From the NCBI GenBank assembly GCA_030770545.1, contig CM061099.1, forward strand, positions 18,563,501-18,627,500: a DNA stretch of 64,000 bases, written 5' to 3'. Positions 47,723 through 60,730 of the stretch are shown here, piece after piece; position 1 is the stretch's first letter; each line of letters starts with the position of its first letter. The notes beneath the pieces are model-generated. The model saw only the letters and a list, made by a program, of their open reading frames with translations, searched no databases and was not told the origin of the DNA. The translations under genes were made by a program, and so were the position numbers. Source of the stretch: Macropodus opercularis. Its lineage: Eukaryota > Chordata > Actinopteri > Anabantiformes > Osphronemidae.

Positions 47723-49390
47723 CAGGATTCTTGTGTTTTGTCTGTATTCCAAAGACTGCATTAGTGACTCCACTGTCCTCTCTAACGCATCAACTGATAT
47801 GTGGTCCCCAACCTTTTTTGTGTTTCATTTAAAACAATATTTTCACAAACTAATAAAAAAAAGTATCTAAAAATACAACTCGGTTGGTAAAATCTGGAGC
47901 AATATCTAGGAGTAAAAAGATGGATGTAGACATAGAGGATAATTGATCTGTAGATTGAGAGGTTGTTTCTTATGGCCCTTGTATTTGTATTGTTAAATGT
48001 TTTTTTGGCAGAAAGTGTGTTGAGTTGTTGTAGTCATGATAATAGGAAGTTTTCTAATTTTGCAAAAAATAAGAGAATGGGTAGAAGGTTGTTCAAGATT
48101 CTTACACAGTGAAAGGACTAATACCAGTAATGGGTATTTTAAAAGTTAGAAAGTCAATACACAAATCTAAGAAGCATCTTGATAGATGGGAAAACATCAA
48201 TTTCAATGAAATGGAAGCTTGAGAGGACAGATGAGTGGATGTTCAGATACCAGTTAGTGTTGCATTCTGGATATGATGAATGTCTTGGGAAGTGGACATT
48301 GTCATCAAAGGGCAAATCCATGTCTGAGGACACACTGGAACACTGATAATTGTTCTTCTCTCCCTCTCTCTACTTGACCCACTCTTTTCCGCTGCCGTCT
48401 TTCCCATCAGCTTGAATGCACACTGTAACGATACTGGCTTTGAGCAATCCCAAAGTGGCTGGTTCACGTTGAACGACTGGCAGATGATGTAGAAACAAAG
48501 ATGAGTGTGCTTCTCTCCTGCTGGGCCTATTCATCTCAGCATTTCTCTTCTTACCCCCAGCCTGTGTCTCTTTTCTATTAATAAGGTTCTTAACTGAGAT
48601 TGGCTTGAGATTTAGAAAGGCTCAAGAAAAGGCAATATCAGCTTTTCACATATAAATTACAGTGGGACACATGCAAATGCATATATAAGCAACATCTGAA
48701 GAATTCATTATTATTTATGCTTTTTGAGTGTTGTGGGAAGTCAATCATGAGAGACCTTTTAAAAAGATTCTCTCTTAAAACTAAAAGTGCATGTATTAAA
48801 ATTATTAAATTATAACTATAAAAATTATATCTTCATATCCCATTTTTAGGATTAATTTATTTGTTTTTGTTTATGAATTTCAGAAGTTTTTCCCTTTTAT
48901 CAGAGCAAATAATTTTTTTCCAGCAGGATACCAACAAAGAAGATGAACTAACAACACAACTAGTCATGAACAAAATTAATGTAGACAAAAACAAAGCATA
49001 AGAGATAATTTACAGAGAATACAAGACTCACAAACTTACAAGTGGTTAGAACGAGTAACAAATGAACAGAATGTACAGGGCAGTGAGATACAAGCTGTCT
49101 GGGTTGTGCAACCAAACTGTTAAGAATCACTGCAAAAATTAACAGACAAGGTGAAAATGGTTAGTACTTACAGAGTTCAGGTAAGAGTAATTGTCCAAGA
49201 TTGTGTGGCAGAGGAAGAGGAGAACCAGGAAGTCATGCCATGATGTCGAATAGACAGATGGCATCAACAAACATAAATAAAGTGGTCACATGTGGACATG
49301 GTGGCATGTCCTGGATAGAACAAACAGACATAGAATAGAACAAAAGAGGAGCTCAGTGTATGAAGGAGGTCCCCCAGCAGTCTGAGCCAA
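46456..49390. other. No exon recognised; probable long intron
   Basis: Short frames only. It includes the (CA)n tract at 47,632-47,718. The open frames at 46,540-47,071 overlap each other in several frames and have no recognised motif. Confidence 0.4.
47632..47718. repeat. (CA)n microsatellite
   Basis: About 40 CA units with CG-containing interruptions at the left end (CACGCACACGCA). Its translated TH repeat is an artefact. Confidence 0.97.
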
Positions 49391-49394
49391 TAGC

Positions 49395-49560
49395 AGATTA
49401 ACCAAGATGTCTCAAAGTGACTTGATGGTTTTAAGCTTTTTAAAAGTAGAGGGGGTGTCTGCTTCTAGAACAATGAGCTGGAAGCTGGTTCCACAGCAGA
49501 GGGGCTTGGTTACAAAAGGCTCTATAATGTTTTCTCTGGTGTCCTGCTTAATAATGTCAT
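49395..49560. repeat. Possible worn LINE-tail relic
   Basis: AGCTGGAAGCTGGTTCCACA, GGGGCTTGGTTACAAAAGGC and TTTAAGC-type blocks resemble a common fish interspersed repeat. Weak. Confidence 0.3.
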
Positions 49561-51594
49561 ATTATCACTGCAGAACAAAACCTGCAATGATTAAACAAAG
49601 TGCCATTAGAAAGAAAATAACAGTATGTGGGGTTGTGTCATTAATGACCCGACTGCTGCCAATATGCCACTGGTTAAACACGACAATGACTGGTTTACAT
49701 CTACACACATTGCACATCCATTTTTTTAGGACGCATAGAGCATCTCTGCAGGGCATCCACTAGCAAAGCATCTCTTTTTTTTCCATCTGCATTGTGTGTG
49801 GTGTCAACAGCATGAGGCATCGTGCCCCTGTCACTGTGTTGAATTTCAGCCCTGGGTTAACCAAACGCACAGGACATATGGAGAAAGAAAGTGAGAAACA
49901 ATGAAAAAGTGACAGAAGCTGCGCAGAAAGAAATTGATGTTTGGCCTTCAGTCAGGTGTTGAGTTCTGCTGTGAAAAAAAAATGAATGAACCCTGTTGTT
50001 TCTGGGAGAAAAACCGGCAACAACGGTCATGGTGATGTAGCAACAAGTGTCTGAGCTAGCACATATTCACACATATCTCTGGTTTCATGACTGCATTTCT
50101 TTTGCTGTGGGTGTGTATGCATGCATGTGTTTATGCTATTATCTCTGTTGTGGCTAGACAAAATATGACATCATGGACTAACAAGTCACCTACAGGTCAC
50201 CTACATGTAACAGTCACCACTGAGCCTGCTACCATAGATTTCCTTAATTGACAGGATGCTGCTTCAGTAGCAGATGCCACTAGAACCCGGGGATGGAAAT
50301 GGTATTGTTTCTCAACTTAAAGATAAATAAGGCTGTTAATGATAAAGATAGTAACCATGATATTCTGTGCTGAGGCATTAATGATATCTCAAGAATATGA
50401 TGTGTAGTGGAGCATGGCACATCTTCACTTTTTTTCTGCTCTGCTGAACATGTCTGATAGGTTTTTAATTCTCATTAGTTTTTTTCCCTTGTACCTCATA
50501 AGCTTGCCACCCCAGAGTGTCTCTGGGAAATTAAGTATGAATGGAAAATACTAGGATGAAATTGTTTTGCCTAGCGTTACTGCAAACAAGGCTTCAACCT
50601 CCAACTAAACATGACTTTTGTTTCTTTCCTTCGACTCACTTTTGTTCCATTTCATAGTTTTAATCAAGTCTGCTGTGCTATAATATAGAAACAAGGAATG
50701 GGTGTTGTACCTATCATTTTCTGGAAGATTCTTCCCATACTTTGGCTCAGTGAGCCCTTTAAGAGCCACTACCCAACAGCATCATCAGCTCCCTGCTCTC
50801 TCCCCATTTTTTTCACTCTGTTCGTTCTGCTTTGCTAAGTCTTGTTTGCTTCAGGCAGGGTTTCATGTTAGCTGCCATATGTTTTCCTTCCCGCTGCCAT
50901 TATGGCCATCATAAAACAGACATTTTTTATTATATTCATTTACTAAGGCTTATGGAAAAAGTCAAACCTTTAAACCACTGGACTATGAGAGGACGTAACG
51001 TTTGAGATTCCCTACATGTTTGGCAATTATTCATTCACAGAAATCGACTCATCTGCGGAACAGAATTTGATCACACAGGACAGGGATATTTATTTAACAA
51101 GAATTGGGCGTGAATTGTAGGTTACAGTACATCAGATACTAAATTACGTTTGGTGATATATTTTTTACAGATAAAAATGTTTACTGCTGCAGTAACAGGC
51201 CGAAGATATGTAAACAACTCTGCAGTGCCTGGTGGTTGAAATGAAACTAGCATCAAGAAGACTTTTTTTATCCCTGTGCAGGAATTGAAATACTTAGACG
51301 ACGATGCCCCAGACTCCAACCATACTGCACTGAAAACAGGTCATTTTAAACTACTACAACTGTATGTTATTGTGTCGATCATCCTCAGCTTACCTGGTTG
51401 ATGTACAATATAAGGATGTACTGACAGGTTGCCGGTCAGAGTTTGCAGGTCTTTTAAGCACCTCACATGCTTTACATGTGCTACCTTACATGTCCTCACA
51501 TGTGCTTTTAACCACCAGCTGCAATCTGAACAATCCTGACTGATTATTTCATTATTTAATTCCCATATTAGCATATATCTTAATGTCGTTTTTT
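49561..51594. other. No gene seen
   Basis: AT-rich sequence with scattered short frames on both strands, none with splice-flanked coding character that I could defend. Confidence 0.4.
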
Positions 51595-51599
51595 TTCCC

Positions 51600-52815
51600 A
51601 AGAAGCGTCGGAAGACCGTCAGCAAATTATGGCAGCTCTTCACTCTATTTTCTTTTTTCCTTTGTTGACCTTTTTTTTTTTTTACAGGTTTTCTTTATTG
51701 TGGTCAAATCATGTCTCAAGTACGCACAGAGGGAGACCACCTTCTTTTCTGTTTTGTTTTTTACTGTTTTATAACTTTGCTACAAGTGTGTCGGGGAGCC
51801 CCTCAGCTCCACACATGGCTCCATTGTTTACTCCAGGGACCAGCTGTTAGCTCTGAGTGACCCTGCACGTCTCTGCACAGTGAAGCCCGAGGTTCCACTG
51901 GAGATACGGAGGAAAAGGAGAGGCTGCAGAGCGGGACGAAGGCTGAAGCAGAGGAGACGAAGATACAGACCTTATGTGCCCTCCATCATTATGGGAAACG
52001 TCCGTTCCCTCTCCAATTAGATGGATGAGCTTACGGACTCTGTGGTTGCCCTGGATGTATTTAAACTAGTTTGGAAGAGAGTGGTAAGAAGAAAGGAGGA
52101 GGACTTGCTGTCGACATTCAGTCTTATTTCATCCCGAGGGAGTTTTCCCACGTTTCCTGTTTAACGTGTACGTCCCTCCCTCGTCTGATGCAGTGATGGT
52201 GAATGAGTGACTGCACGAAGCAGTGACGTGTCTGCAGACACAACTGTCCTGGATGTCCACTGGACTCTGCAGAGAAGGTGGGTGAGAGGAGGATGTTGGC
52301 CAAGCTGACATCCATCATGGACAATGGGCAAGACACTGAACCCTAAGTTGCCCCCGGTGTGTCAGCTTAAGCTGCATAGCAGCTCTGCCACCGGTGTGTG
52401 AATGGGTGAATGTGACGCAGTGTCAAAGCACTTTGAGTACAGATAGGTAGAAAAGCGCTATACAAATGCAGACCATTTACCATTTACAATGCCTCTCACC
52501 CACTGCATCAGACTGTGGAGGCTCTGTGCAGCTCCTTCAGTGGTAGACTGATCCATCCCCAGTGTAGGAAGGAGCTGTACCACAGATCTTTCATTCCCAC
52601 GTCTGTAAGACTGTAGAACCAATCAGTCTAACAGCCCAACTATACAGATTATATTTGTATATTTTGTAAAAACTGGACTTGTTTTTGTAAATATTGTAAA
52701 TGTGCATATCCCTTTTGCCCATTTCATCCTTTTGCACCACCTATCTTTTGTCATCCCTGGTTGTAATAATTGAATTTCCCCAATATGGGATTAATAAAGG
52801 ATTATCTTATTTTAT
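51600..52815 (+). mobile_element. APE-type LINE, internally deleted
   Basis: The start encodes KPEVPLEIRRKRRGCRAGRR and RPYVPSIIMGNVRSLSN, the start of the endonuclease region. The middle is deleted and frameshifted. The 3' part from about 52,280 encodes LAKLTSIMDN, interrupted by a nested repeat, then SHPLHQTVEALCSSFSG. The tail ends with TAATAAAGGATTATCTTATT near 52,815. It is the same family as 62,690-64,000. Confidence 0.78.
52327..52485. repeat. Nested short interspersed repeat with target duplication
   Basis: A 159-bp insertion in the LINE, flanked by ACAATG at 52,321-52,326 and 52,486-52,491. Removing it restores the LINE reading SIMDN..SHPLHQ. It contains GTGTGAATGGGTGAATGTGA and AGCGCTATACAAATGCA, motifs of a common fish short repeat. 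Confidence 0.8.
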
Positions 52816-54040
52816 CTTATCTAATTTGTTTAGGTAAACCATTGTCACAATAAAGACACCCTGTAAATTCAATGTACTTACAGTACCCTGTACCTTGTGG
52901 TCTGTAATTGAAAGTGGACAAAAGAACAAGGACTTTTTCAATGTATTTCTGGCCTGTATGCTTCTTTCTTTTCATTCCTTTTTTGTCTTTGCAAACCAAT
53001 AAATGTTGCAATACCTGAACACTATCAAGTTGTGATTACGTGCTGAAGAAAGCACAACACAGAAACAGGAAAAACAATAAAATAGAGAAAGATGAAGACA
53101 TAGCCTGAGATGCTGATGAGAGAAGAAAGGTGTATGTGGCCAAACCCTGTTTTCGCCTCTCCTTGCTAAGCGCGATGTCAGGGGAGCTTATGTGTCACTG
53201 TGCAGGGCTGCTGAGCGTTAACAGGAGCTCAGACTGACAGGCTGTCGGCCACTATGGAGACTGATGGGCCTAACTGCTGCTGACACCAAACAAACAGCGG
53301 GAGGTGAGGGGAGACAGAGATGAGATGGGGAAAACAAATGAAAGCTGAAGAAAGAGTTTGCAGACCTCCTAACCTTCCGCTTTTTGCAAACATTTGTTTG
53401 TAAAAAGCTATTTGATGGGATATTCCTGATAGAGAATGTGGCTGATCTCTGCTTTGCGACTGCAAAGTCAGGACTTTCAGACACTGTGACAGTTCTCCAT
53501 TACACCAATGAAAGGTCTAGATGGGTGTTCCTGCCATTTCCTGGAACACTTTCTTACAGTATTTTCAGTGGTGGAACACTTCACTCGATTCCTATCAGTC
53601 ATGCGTACTGACAGAAAAATAGAAGCAGCTATTTGGGTGAAATGTCACAATATATTATAAGATAATAAGTGTCAGTGAAACATGTTTTTGACTCTTTGTT
53701 TTGGCATTGGAACTGGTTTTGTGTTCCTTTATCCTTCTTCCTTTTTACTCCCCACCGTCCATTTACAGTTGTGGCAGTCCAAAATAATCCCCGTTTTCAC
53801 TGCAGTATGGTTAGGGTTGCGATGTCACTAGGACGTCGCCATCTACTGTAAGTATTTTAATTATGGCACAGGACAAAGAAAATCTGGATCCAAGTCTTGT
53901 TTCAACCACCAGGTGTTGCAAACTTTACAAAGGCCTGTTACGGCTCATTTCTATGTACCGCAGGGTTTTAAGGTTGCTGTGATCAAGGCTGATTGAAAGG
54001 AAAACGCAGTCTCAACCCTAGAGTACTGGCAAACTGTACC
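52816..54040. other. No gene seen
   Basis: Short open frames only (for example 53,218-53,484 minus), with no recognised domain. Confidence 0.4.
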
Positions 54041-54049
54041 AATATCTTA

Positions 54050-54485
54050 TGTGTCCTTTATTTCTAAAATTATTTTAAAAATTGTAGCTAAACAACTATG
54101 TGACCACCTGCGTAGGAATAACCTGTATGAAGATTTCCAGTCAGGATTCAGATGATATAGCACAGAAACAGCTTTGTTTAGAGTCACTAATGATATTCAC
54201 ACAGATTCAGACAATGGTCTAGTTTGTGTACTTGTCGTGTTAGATCTTAGTGCAGCATTTGATATGATAGATCACAAGTTTCTATTACAGAGACTGGAAC
54301 ATGGCATTGGGATCAAAGGCACAGCTGGAATTGTTTCAATCTGATTTGTTGAACAGATTTTAATTTGTTCTTCCATCCGCACAACAAATAGCTTTGGAGT
54401 TCCACATGGTTCTGTGCTTGGTCCAATACTTTTCATTTTTTACATGTCTCCCCTTGGTAATATTATTAGAAAACACAATTGCAAT
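54050..54485 (+). mobile_element. L2-type LINE, reverse transcriptase fragment
   Basis: Encodes PFISKIILKIVAKQLCDHLR, NNLYEDFQSGFR, then LVCVLVVLDLSAAFDMIDHK and, after stops, SFGVPHGSVLGPILFIFYMS and PLGNIIRKHN. This covers RT domains through the Q/HGSVLGP motif; the catalytic YADD region is absent. At least three stops. Both ends are truncated. Confidence 0.82.
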
Positions 54486-54509
54486 ATTTAATAGTCACTA
54501 TTATTGTAA

Positions 54510-54640
54510 GCTGGAAGGAGGTGTGAATATTCAAATGTAGCCACCCCTGTTTTTAGCACTAATAATGCAATTTCAGTGCCAACCAAAAGGTGGGGGCTTT
54601 GATTACACATCGTATCTGACCTATGTTTTACCTGTACAGC
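54510..54640. repeat. Short interspersed sequence also at 43,840-43,935
   Basis: See the matching entry. Here it is GGAAGGAGGTGTGAATATTC, TAGCACTAATAATGCAATTT and CGTATCTGACCTATG. Confidence 0.55.
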
Positions 54641-54929
54641 AGGAAGACAGTAGGAATAATTTGGAAGTTTAATGCCATTATCACACACTGGAGATGGTTG
54701 TATGGATGGATGTGTCACGCTCCCACTAGTATACACAGCAGGGAGTGATGGCGGAGAAGGATCAGGCCGAACCAAACACTTTAGTTTAGGTGACTTTATT
54801 GATAATAACCGCGAAAGAGAGGAAGTAATCGACCAGCCGTGATCTATCTGGGAGAGAGCAGCTTCAGGAATCTGCAAAAGGTCAGGGCGGAAGTAAGGTT
54901 GCAGATCATGACAGGATGTACAGTATGGA

Positions 54930-55490
54930 TTGTAAGAGTTCGGCCCTCTGGCCGCTGGAGGGCGCTGTGGTTCGACTTCTTCTTTATTTTTGTTACTTCC
55001 TGGTTTGGCTCGTTTTTGATTTCACCTGTTTGTTATTTCCTGTTTTGTTTGTATTTAAGTTCCCCCTTGTCACTTCATGTTTGCTGGCTCGTCATCTGTG
55101 TTACTGCGTGTGTATTAGTGTTACGGTGTTTGCACTTGATTTTCCTGGGATTTGGTTTGTATCTGTTATTTGATATCCTGTCATGTTCAAGTTTTTGGTT
55201 TAGCGTTAAAGTTTTATAGCCTCAAGTTCATGTCACCCGTGTTTTTGTTCTGTCCATGTTTGTTGTTTATTCCTTAGGTTTATCGTTCACCTGTTCCTGT
55301 CTCTGTGGTCGTGCAATTGCCCCCCCCCCCCTCGTCAGTTTGTCATAGTGGGCACAGGCTCTAGGTCAAGCAGCCCTTTGTTAGTTTGGCGCCATCAAGT
55401 GGCAATTTGAGGTAGTACCAGGGGCTCTGGCGTCTCCTACCCCTGGTACTCTTAGTTTAGTTTAGTGTAGTGCCGTTGTAACATGGATAG
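54930..55490 (+). repeat. Interspersed element, inverse partner at 59,500-59,660
   Basis: The right part (about 55,345-55,470: GCTCTAGGTCAAGCAGCCCT, TTGGCGCCATCAAGTGGCAA, GGTAGTACCAGGGGCT, TAGTTTAGTGTAGT) matches the reverse complement of 59,500-59,610. A run of 11 C at about 55,321-55,331 lies inside. It looks like a non-autonomous fish transposable element; class not assigned. Confidence 0.55.
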
Positions 55491-58400
55491 ACAGTTAATT
55501 AGTATTGGGCTGATTTATCATAGCAAAAGCAGAAGAATAGCAGCTCACTTTGCCACAGCTTTGCTCCATGTATGTGCCAAACTGTCTACCAGACACGTTT
55601 ATTAATTACTGGTGTTCACAGTTTATAATAAATACTGTTTATACCATCTGACGAACAGGAGAAGCTCTTTTTTCAAATCAAAGCGTATTAGATATTTGAC
55701 CATATACATATAAATGTGTCAACCTTCTTTACATTTTGAGTGACTAGACTGCTTTTATTCCTGTGGATGTGAGTTCTGCTCTGAAAGTTGTTCTCTGTCT
55801 GCCTGTCTGTCCATCCATCCATCCATCCATCCATCTACCTACTCATCCATCCATCAAAACCAGCTTGTATGTGTATATACAAATAATATATAAATGTGCC
55901 ATCTAGTCAAACCACCAAAATCATCTTAAAATTTGTGACACAGTGCCCAACTGTCTCAGACCAACAGGGTGTTGGTCCCACCCAATAGCATGACCCACAA
56001 GACATATAGAAATATGTACAACTACAGTAGACTGGATAGAAACCAATGATAGTAGCCAAGAAATGAGTCACTCAGCAATAAATGAAAAACGTTAGTGTCT
56101 ATCCATGTAGTAGATACAGATATATTTTCTTAGGGCATAGAATGGGTCACTAATAGTAGGGTAGGTGGTTCCTTCTGTTGGTTCCTCTTGCAGGGAACTA
56201 TTTCTACTGCATTGGCTTCAAACCAGCACCTGAGCTTTGTGGATTATGATTGTAATTGTGAATTCCACCAAGATTAATAAAGATGTTAATAATAAAATAA
56301 AATAAAATACCTGATTAAAAATGTGTCAGGCTTCATCCTGCGTGGAACTCATGGCAAACAGTCCACTCACTGTTCAAGCCACTTTACTAGCCTGACTAAT
56401 AAGAAGTAGGTATATATCAATGAACCAAAAATGCCACGCTTGCTTCAGTTTCCTGAAGACAAAGAAACTTGACTTCATTAAAAAAACAAGTGAATGAATA
56501 GTTCAGATTGTGACTAAAGAGCTTTATAATGGAGAAGATAAATAAATAGATAGAGGGAAAGGTGTTGCCTATTCATCCACCCCTGGGTGGCACCAAAATA
56601 CGTATGAATTTGTAAAATGCCTTTGCTACTAAAGCTACTATTAAAAGCAGCTGCTACTTTGTTGTTATGCTCATCAGATTGGTCACTGACAAATACAGTT
56701 TCCTCAGATAGTGAATAACCATTAATCAGATGCTGATGCTCAGGAGAACACATTAGGTGGGTAGTGAATGGATAATGGACAATAGGGCATATTCTCCATT
56801 AATATCAGCAGGAATTAGGGTTGTCCTGTCCTTTTTGAGTGCACGGATGCTAAAGATTTCTTGAGCAAGCTGCTTGAGGTGTGGCAAGCCCTGTCCCAGA
56901 TGTTCAACAGGTGAGGTTCACTAATATCACAGGTGTAAAGGTTTAGATTTTGTTACGAACAGCGTGGGCAGACAGACTAGGACTGAGAAGGCAGAGCTAG
57001 GACAATCGCTGCAGCTTGCCACTACACCACTAGACAGCGCCGGAAAACTTTAACCTGTGTACTAGGCAACAGGAGAAACTAGAGGACAGCCTAAAACTAA
57101 ACTGCCTCAAACTGACAAGGCTGACAAGGAATCAACCCATACGCGCAACCCAGGCAAACTTCAGGACAAAAAGTTTAATAGCAACATGTGAAAACATACA
57201 GGCAAACAATAATGACAAACTAAGGATCACTGGGTTTGCAGGAGGACTAATACCAGATAGATACATTTAACTAGTTTGGGTACATGACAGGTCTCAGGAC
57301 ATTAAGGGTCCAGCTAACACAAATACATTTAGGCAAAAAAGTAACACTTCAAACTCACACCATGAAACAGGAACCGGCATGTCCCACTGAAGGCTACGTA
57401 CAGAGCTGGCAGACTGGCATGTCAGGAACACAGGAACAGGCATCTCCCACACAGAACCGTAGGCTACAGACAGACAGACATGACACTGAACCACAGACGG
57501 GCCGACAAATGACAAACAAAGAGCAGGAACAGCTGTAAGTAATAATTACAGACTCTGGGGCTGGAGGGCTAACTGTCACACAGTCTAGCTGTCTCTAGCG
57601 GTCGCTCCTCATAGAGTCATTTATTCATGTGACTTTTTTTGGTGTTAATATTTGAGTTGTTTTTTTTTCTTTTGTTTTGAGACATCAGCTGAGACTGGAG
57701 TAAGGGTGGAGAAGGAGAGAGGTGTTTGCTGCTAGACTGGGTCCTATCCCATTCCTCACTGCTAGACAAGCACATGCGTTCCACCTGAAATGCTTTTGGA
57801 TTTCCACTGTAAACTGTAGCTATTTTTCTTCCGTTAATCACCTCAGGGCTGAACACTAGAACTTGCCAAGTCCCCAGGCCGATAGATGACCCTCAGAGGA
57901 AATTGAGTGGAAACCACTCAAGCCGGACACTTTTGAAGAACAGTACTTTCTGTGTATCACACTGAGGGAATGCACAAGATAGCAGAGTAATTTAGCATGT
58001 GTTTAAAAGTGTGAGCCAGAAAGAGCACACTGTTGCCAAGTCAATGCATGTTGTAATCGTTGGTTCCTTAAATTCCTTAATGCTTAAGATTTAGCCTTAC
58101 ATACTGTATGGTAAGCATTTTTCAGTCAGCTAAATTACTCTCTTATATATCACCTTTGTGTTGTTTTCCTTCTGAATGGCAATATTTTTTCAATACTGAA
58201 CCAAGGTCAGACTTCTGCAACCAAACTGGATGCACTTGGATGCATATCCAACGTTTAATTACAAAGAGAGATGAGCACAGTATTTAAACGTGGAACTAGT
58301 CAATAAATCTGCTAAATGGTAAATAAAGTCATCAGATTAACATGGCCTATGTAAAAAAAGGTTTATACCTTTTAGTATATATTTTTATCAATAGGGAAAC

Positions 58401-58764
58401 GCCACAGACATGAGTATTGGGACTGACCATAAATTTTAAATGTTAAAATAAGACAGAAAGAAGTGACTTTACAGTAAAGGTTCCTTAAGATACAATAAAG
58501 AGTCCTTAAGTTTGGAAGTGGGTACATAAAACACATACATACAAAATGCAAAGTGAGCAAACAAAAGAAAAATCTAAATCAAATCAATATTTGGTGTTAC
58601 TACGTCAGTACTGGAAGTACTGGAAGTGATGGCATGGACCAGACTGGACCAGAAAACTACATTAATTACATCATTAGTTAACTCATGAGGATCACATAAT
58701 TGACTCAAGTGCAAACTGTAACATTATTACATGCTGCTTTAAAGTTGTAAGTCACTGACTTGCT
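55491..58764. other. No gene seen
   Basis: Includes a (CCAT)n tract at about 55,811-55,834 and, at 56,945-57,610, a repeat-like stretch (ACACAGGAACAGGCATCTCC, ACTGTCACACAGTCTAGCTG) probably belonging to an interspersed element. No coding exon was identified. Confidence 0.4.
55811..55834. repeat. (CCAT)n microsatellite
   Basis: Six CCAT units in a row, followed by a less regular CTACCTACTCATCCATCC. Confidence 0.9.
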
Positions 58765-58950
58765 ATAGTGGGCGATACTTTAGTGTACTGATTAGCACTC
58801 TTGCCTCACAGCAAGACGATGCAGGGTTGGATTCCAGGGTCAGTCGTGCGATTAGGACATGAGATTAGGTTGGTTGCAACGTCTAAATTGATAGCAGTGA
58901 GTGCTAGTCTATATGTGGCCCTCTGATGGACTGGTGGAAAATTATAAGTG
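58765..58950 (+). repeat. tRNA-like SINE-type repeat, copy 1
   Basis: GATTAGCACTCTTGCCTCAC, AGCAAGACGATGCAGGGTTG and GATTCCAGGG show a B-box-like GGTTGGATTCC. This is the head of a frequent fish repeat that continues with GTCTAAATTG and ends CTCTGATGGACTGGTGG. Two further pieces lie at 60,530 and 62,110. Not a functional tRNA. Confidence 0.65.
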
Positions 58951-59499
58951 AGTGACTCATTAGTGTTGCAATGTTTGTTTACAGTTGCAGCACCTAAAAG
59001 TGACTTCTGTTTTCACTGCCGTAACTTGGCACCAATTTCAGTTCCTGCATCAAGCTAAAAAGAGTCTAAATGCGAGACTTGCGTCGACCACCAAGCATTG
59101 CAAAATTGTTTACATATCTCCACTTCACTGCAACTACAGCAGCCGTCTGTTACTGCAGCTCATTTCTGTAACACAGTACATTCAGTATATTACACCAAAC
59201 ATATTCTATTATATAGTATCTGATACACTGTAACCTACAACTGCTGTGTAACAGGATGGAGACAAAACAGTCTGTTGTCATTGACTTAAGGAGGATATGA
59301 GGACATCTTCAATCTTAATGTTATACTGGAATGTAAACCAATTCAAATCATAAGGGTCATTAAAGCAGAAACGTATGCAGGAGAACTTAAATCCTTTTGG
59401 GCTTCATGCATCAATTGTTGGCTGCATACAGACACACTTGTGACATCGTAAAACATGATAAATACTATGCATGACGCTTGTTCTTCTGACTTGAACTAC
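58951..59499. other. No gene seen
   Basis: Short frames only (58,985-59,233 plus), with no recognised motif. Confidence 0.4.
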
Positions 59500-59660
59500 A
59501 CTAAACTAAAACAAAGTTTTAGCCCCAGGTACTACCTCTAGTCATCACGCGATGGCGCCAAATCTAACTAAAGGGCTGCTCAACCTAGAGCCTACCGCCC
59601 TACTCACCAACTGAGGACCCAGTTGCACAACCCACAGACACACACGAACAATTAAATAAT
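59500..59660 (-). repeat. Inverse partner of the element at 54,930-55,490
   Basis: ACTACACTAAACTAAAACAA, CCCAGGTACTACCTC, GATGGCGCCAAA, GGGCTGCTCAACCTAGAGCC match the other copy in reverse complement. Confidence 0.6.
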
Positions 59661-60529
59661 ATTTTAATAATAAGAATAAGGATACAAAAAGGGGAAAACT
59701 AACACAAGCTAATGCTCAAACAGGAACTAAACACTAACAGAGATGACTACAAACGACAAGCAAACCCAAAAGTGATCTAAAGCAGAATCAAACAGGAATC
59801 AAAACAAACTGGAATCGAAACCAAGATAAACCAAAACAGACACAAACCTGAACATTTGGGACATTCAAGATACATAAGATACAGAAAAATTACAGAAAAA
59901 TGTAGGCGGCGTTCAAAAGTTTGGGATCATTTCAATCTTATACCACCAAATAAGATAAAATACATTTTCAATTATTATTTTCCATTTTTTATATTTTTCA
60001 ATTTTTATAATTATTTTCCATTTTCAATGGATTGCTAAAACTCACACATACCTTGCTGTGTGAAATTAGATCAAAATAATCCCCAACAGGTTAATTTTTA
60101 AATAAAATTAATTATCACCAGCTGGTAAAATTGAAATTTAAATGTGTGTTTTTTCACTTACTGTTATTATTATGTGCACATATCTTGCTGTGTGAAATTA
60201 GATACAGATATTTGCAATATATATATATATATTTTAATTTTTGAATGGAGAAATCTGTTCATTGTTTCTGAGTTGATTCACATATGGTCTTGTTGATTCT
60301 GGAGTTTCCTTTTAGGAGAAAATTTCGAAAACCAAAATTAGCACACAAACTCACACGTAGGGTTGCAGACACACATGTGCATGTCACAAGCCCTCTTTTC
60401 CTGTAAAAGCTTTAAAATCTTTGGTGCAATAAGTGAACCACCTTTATTATCTGGGCAAGCGATGCATATCTCCAGTGTAAAGAAGAAGTTGTGTTTAACA
60501 GTAAACAGAAATGATCTTTCATTTTTTAT
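59661..60529. other. No gene seen; AT-rich
   Basis: Holds a short (AT)n run near 60,218-60,231 and several TTTTTATATTTTTCA-like imperfect repeats at 59,960-60,030. CTTGCTGTGTGAAATTAGAT is repeated (about 60,052 and 60,185). Confidence 0.45.
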
Positions 60530-60730
60530 GTTAGTGTAACAGCTTGCACTGTTGACTTACAGGAAGATGGTCCTGGGTTTGATTCCAGGGTCACCCAAGT
60601 GCCTTTATGTGTCAAATATGCATGTTCCCCCCCATGTCTGCATGGTCACTCAGTCACTAGTACGAGGAGTAGGTCCTTGGGGATTTCTGTGTGCTTCACA
60701 TTGGATGTACAGTGTTTAGTCAATGGTCTT
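60530..60730 (+). repeat. tRNA-like SINE-type repeat, copy 2
   Basis: TTGCACTGTTGACTTACAGG, AAGATGGTCCTGGGTTTGAT and TCCAGGG (B-box-like GGTTTGATTCC), then TATGCATGTTCCCCCCCATG and GTCTGCATGG, in the order of the common fish repeat. Confidence 0.65.

Noticed and set aside
47463..47870. 135-residue open frame with a TH repeat
   Set aside because: Produced by reading through the (CA)n microsatellite.
54839..55219. 126-residue hydrophobic open frame
   Set aside because: T-rich sequence of an interspersed repeat gives many F, L and V codons; no real start or family.
58765..58860. Functional tRNA gene
   Set aside because: Only a B-box-like motif is present, and the sequence continues into a known type of dispersed repeat; no cloverleaf.
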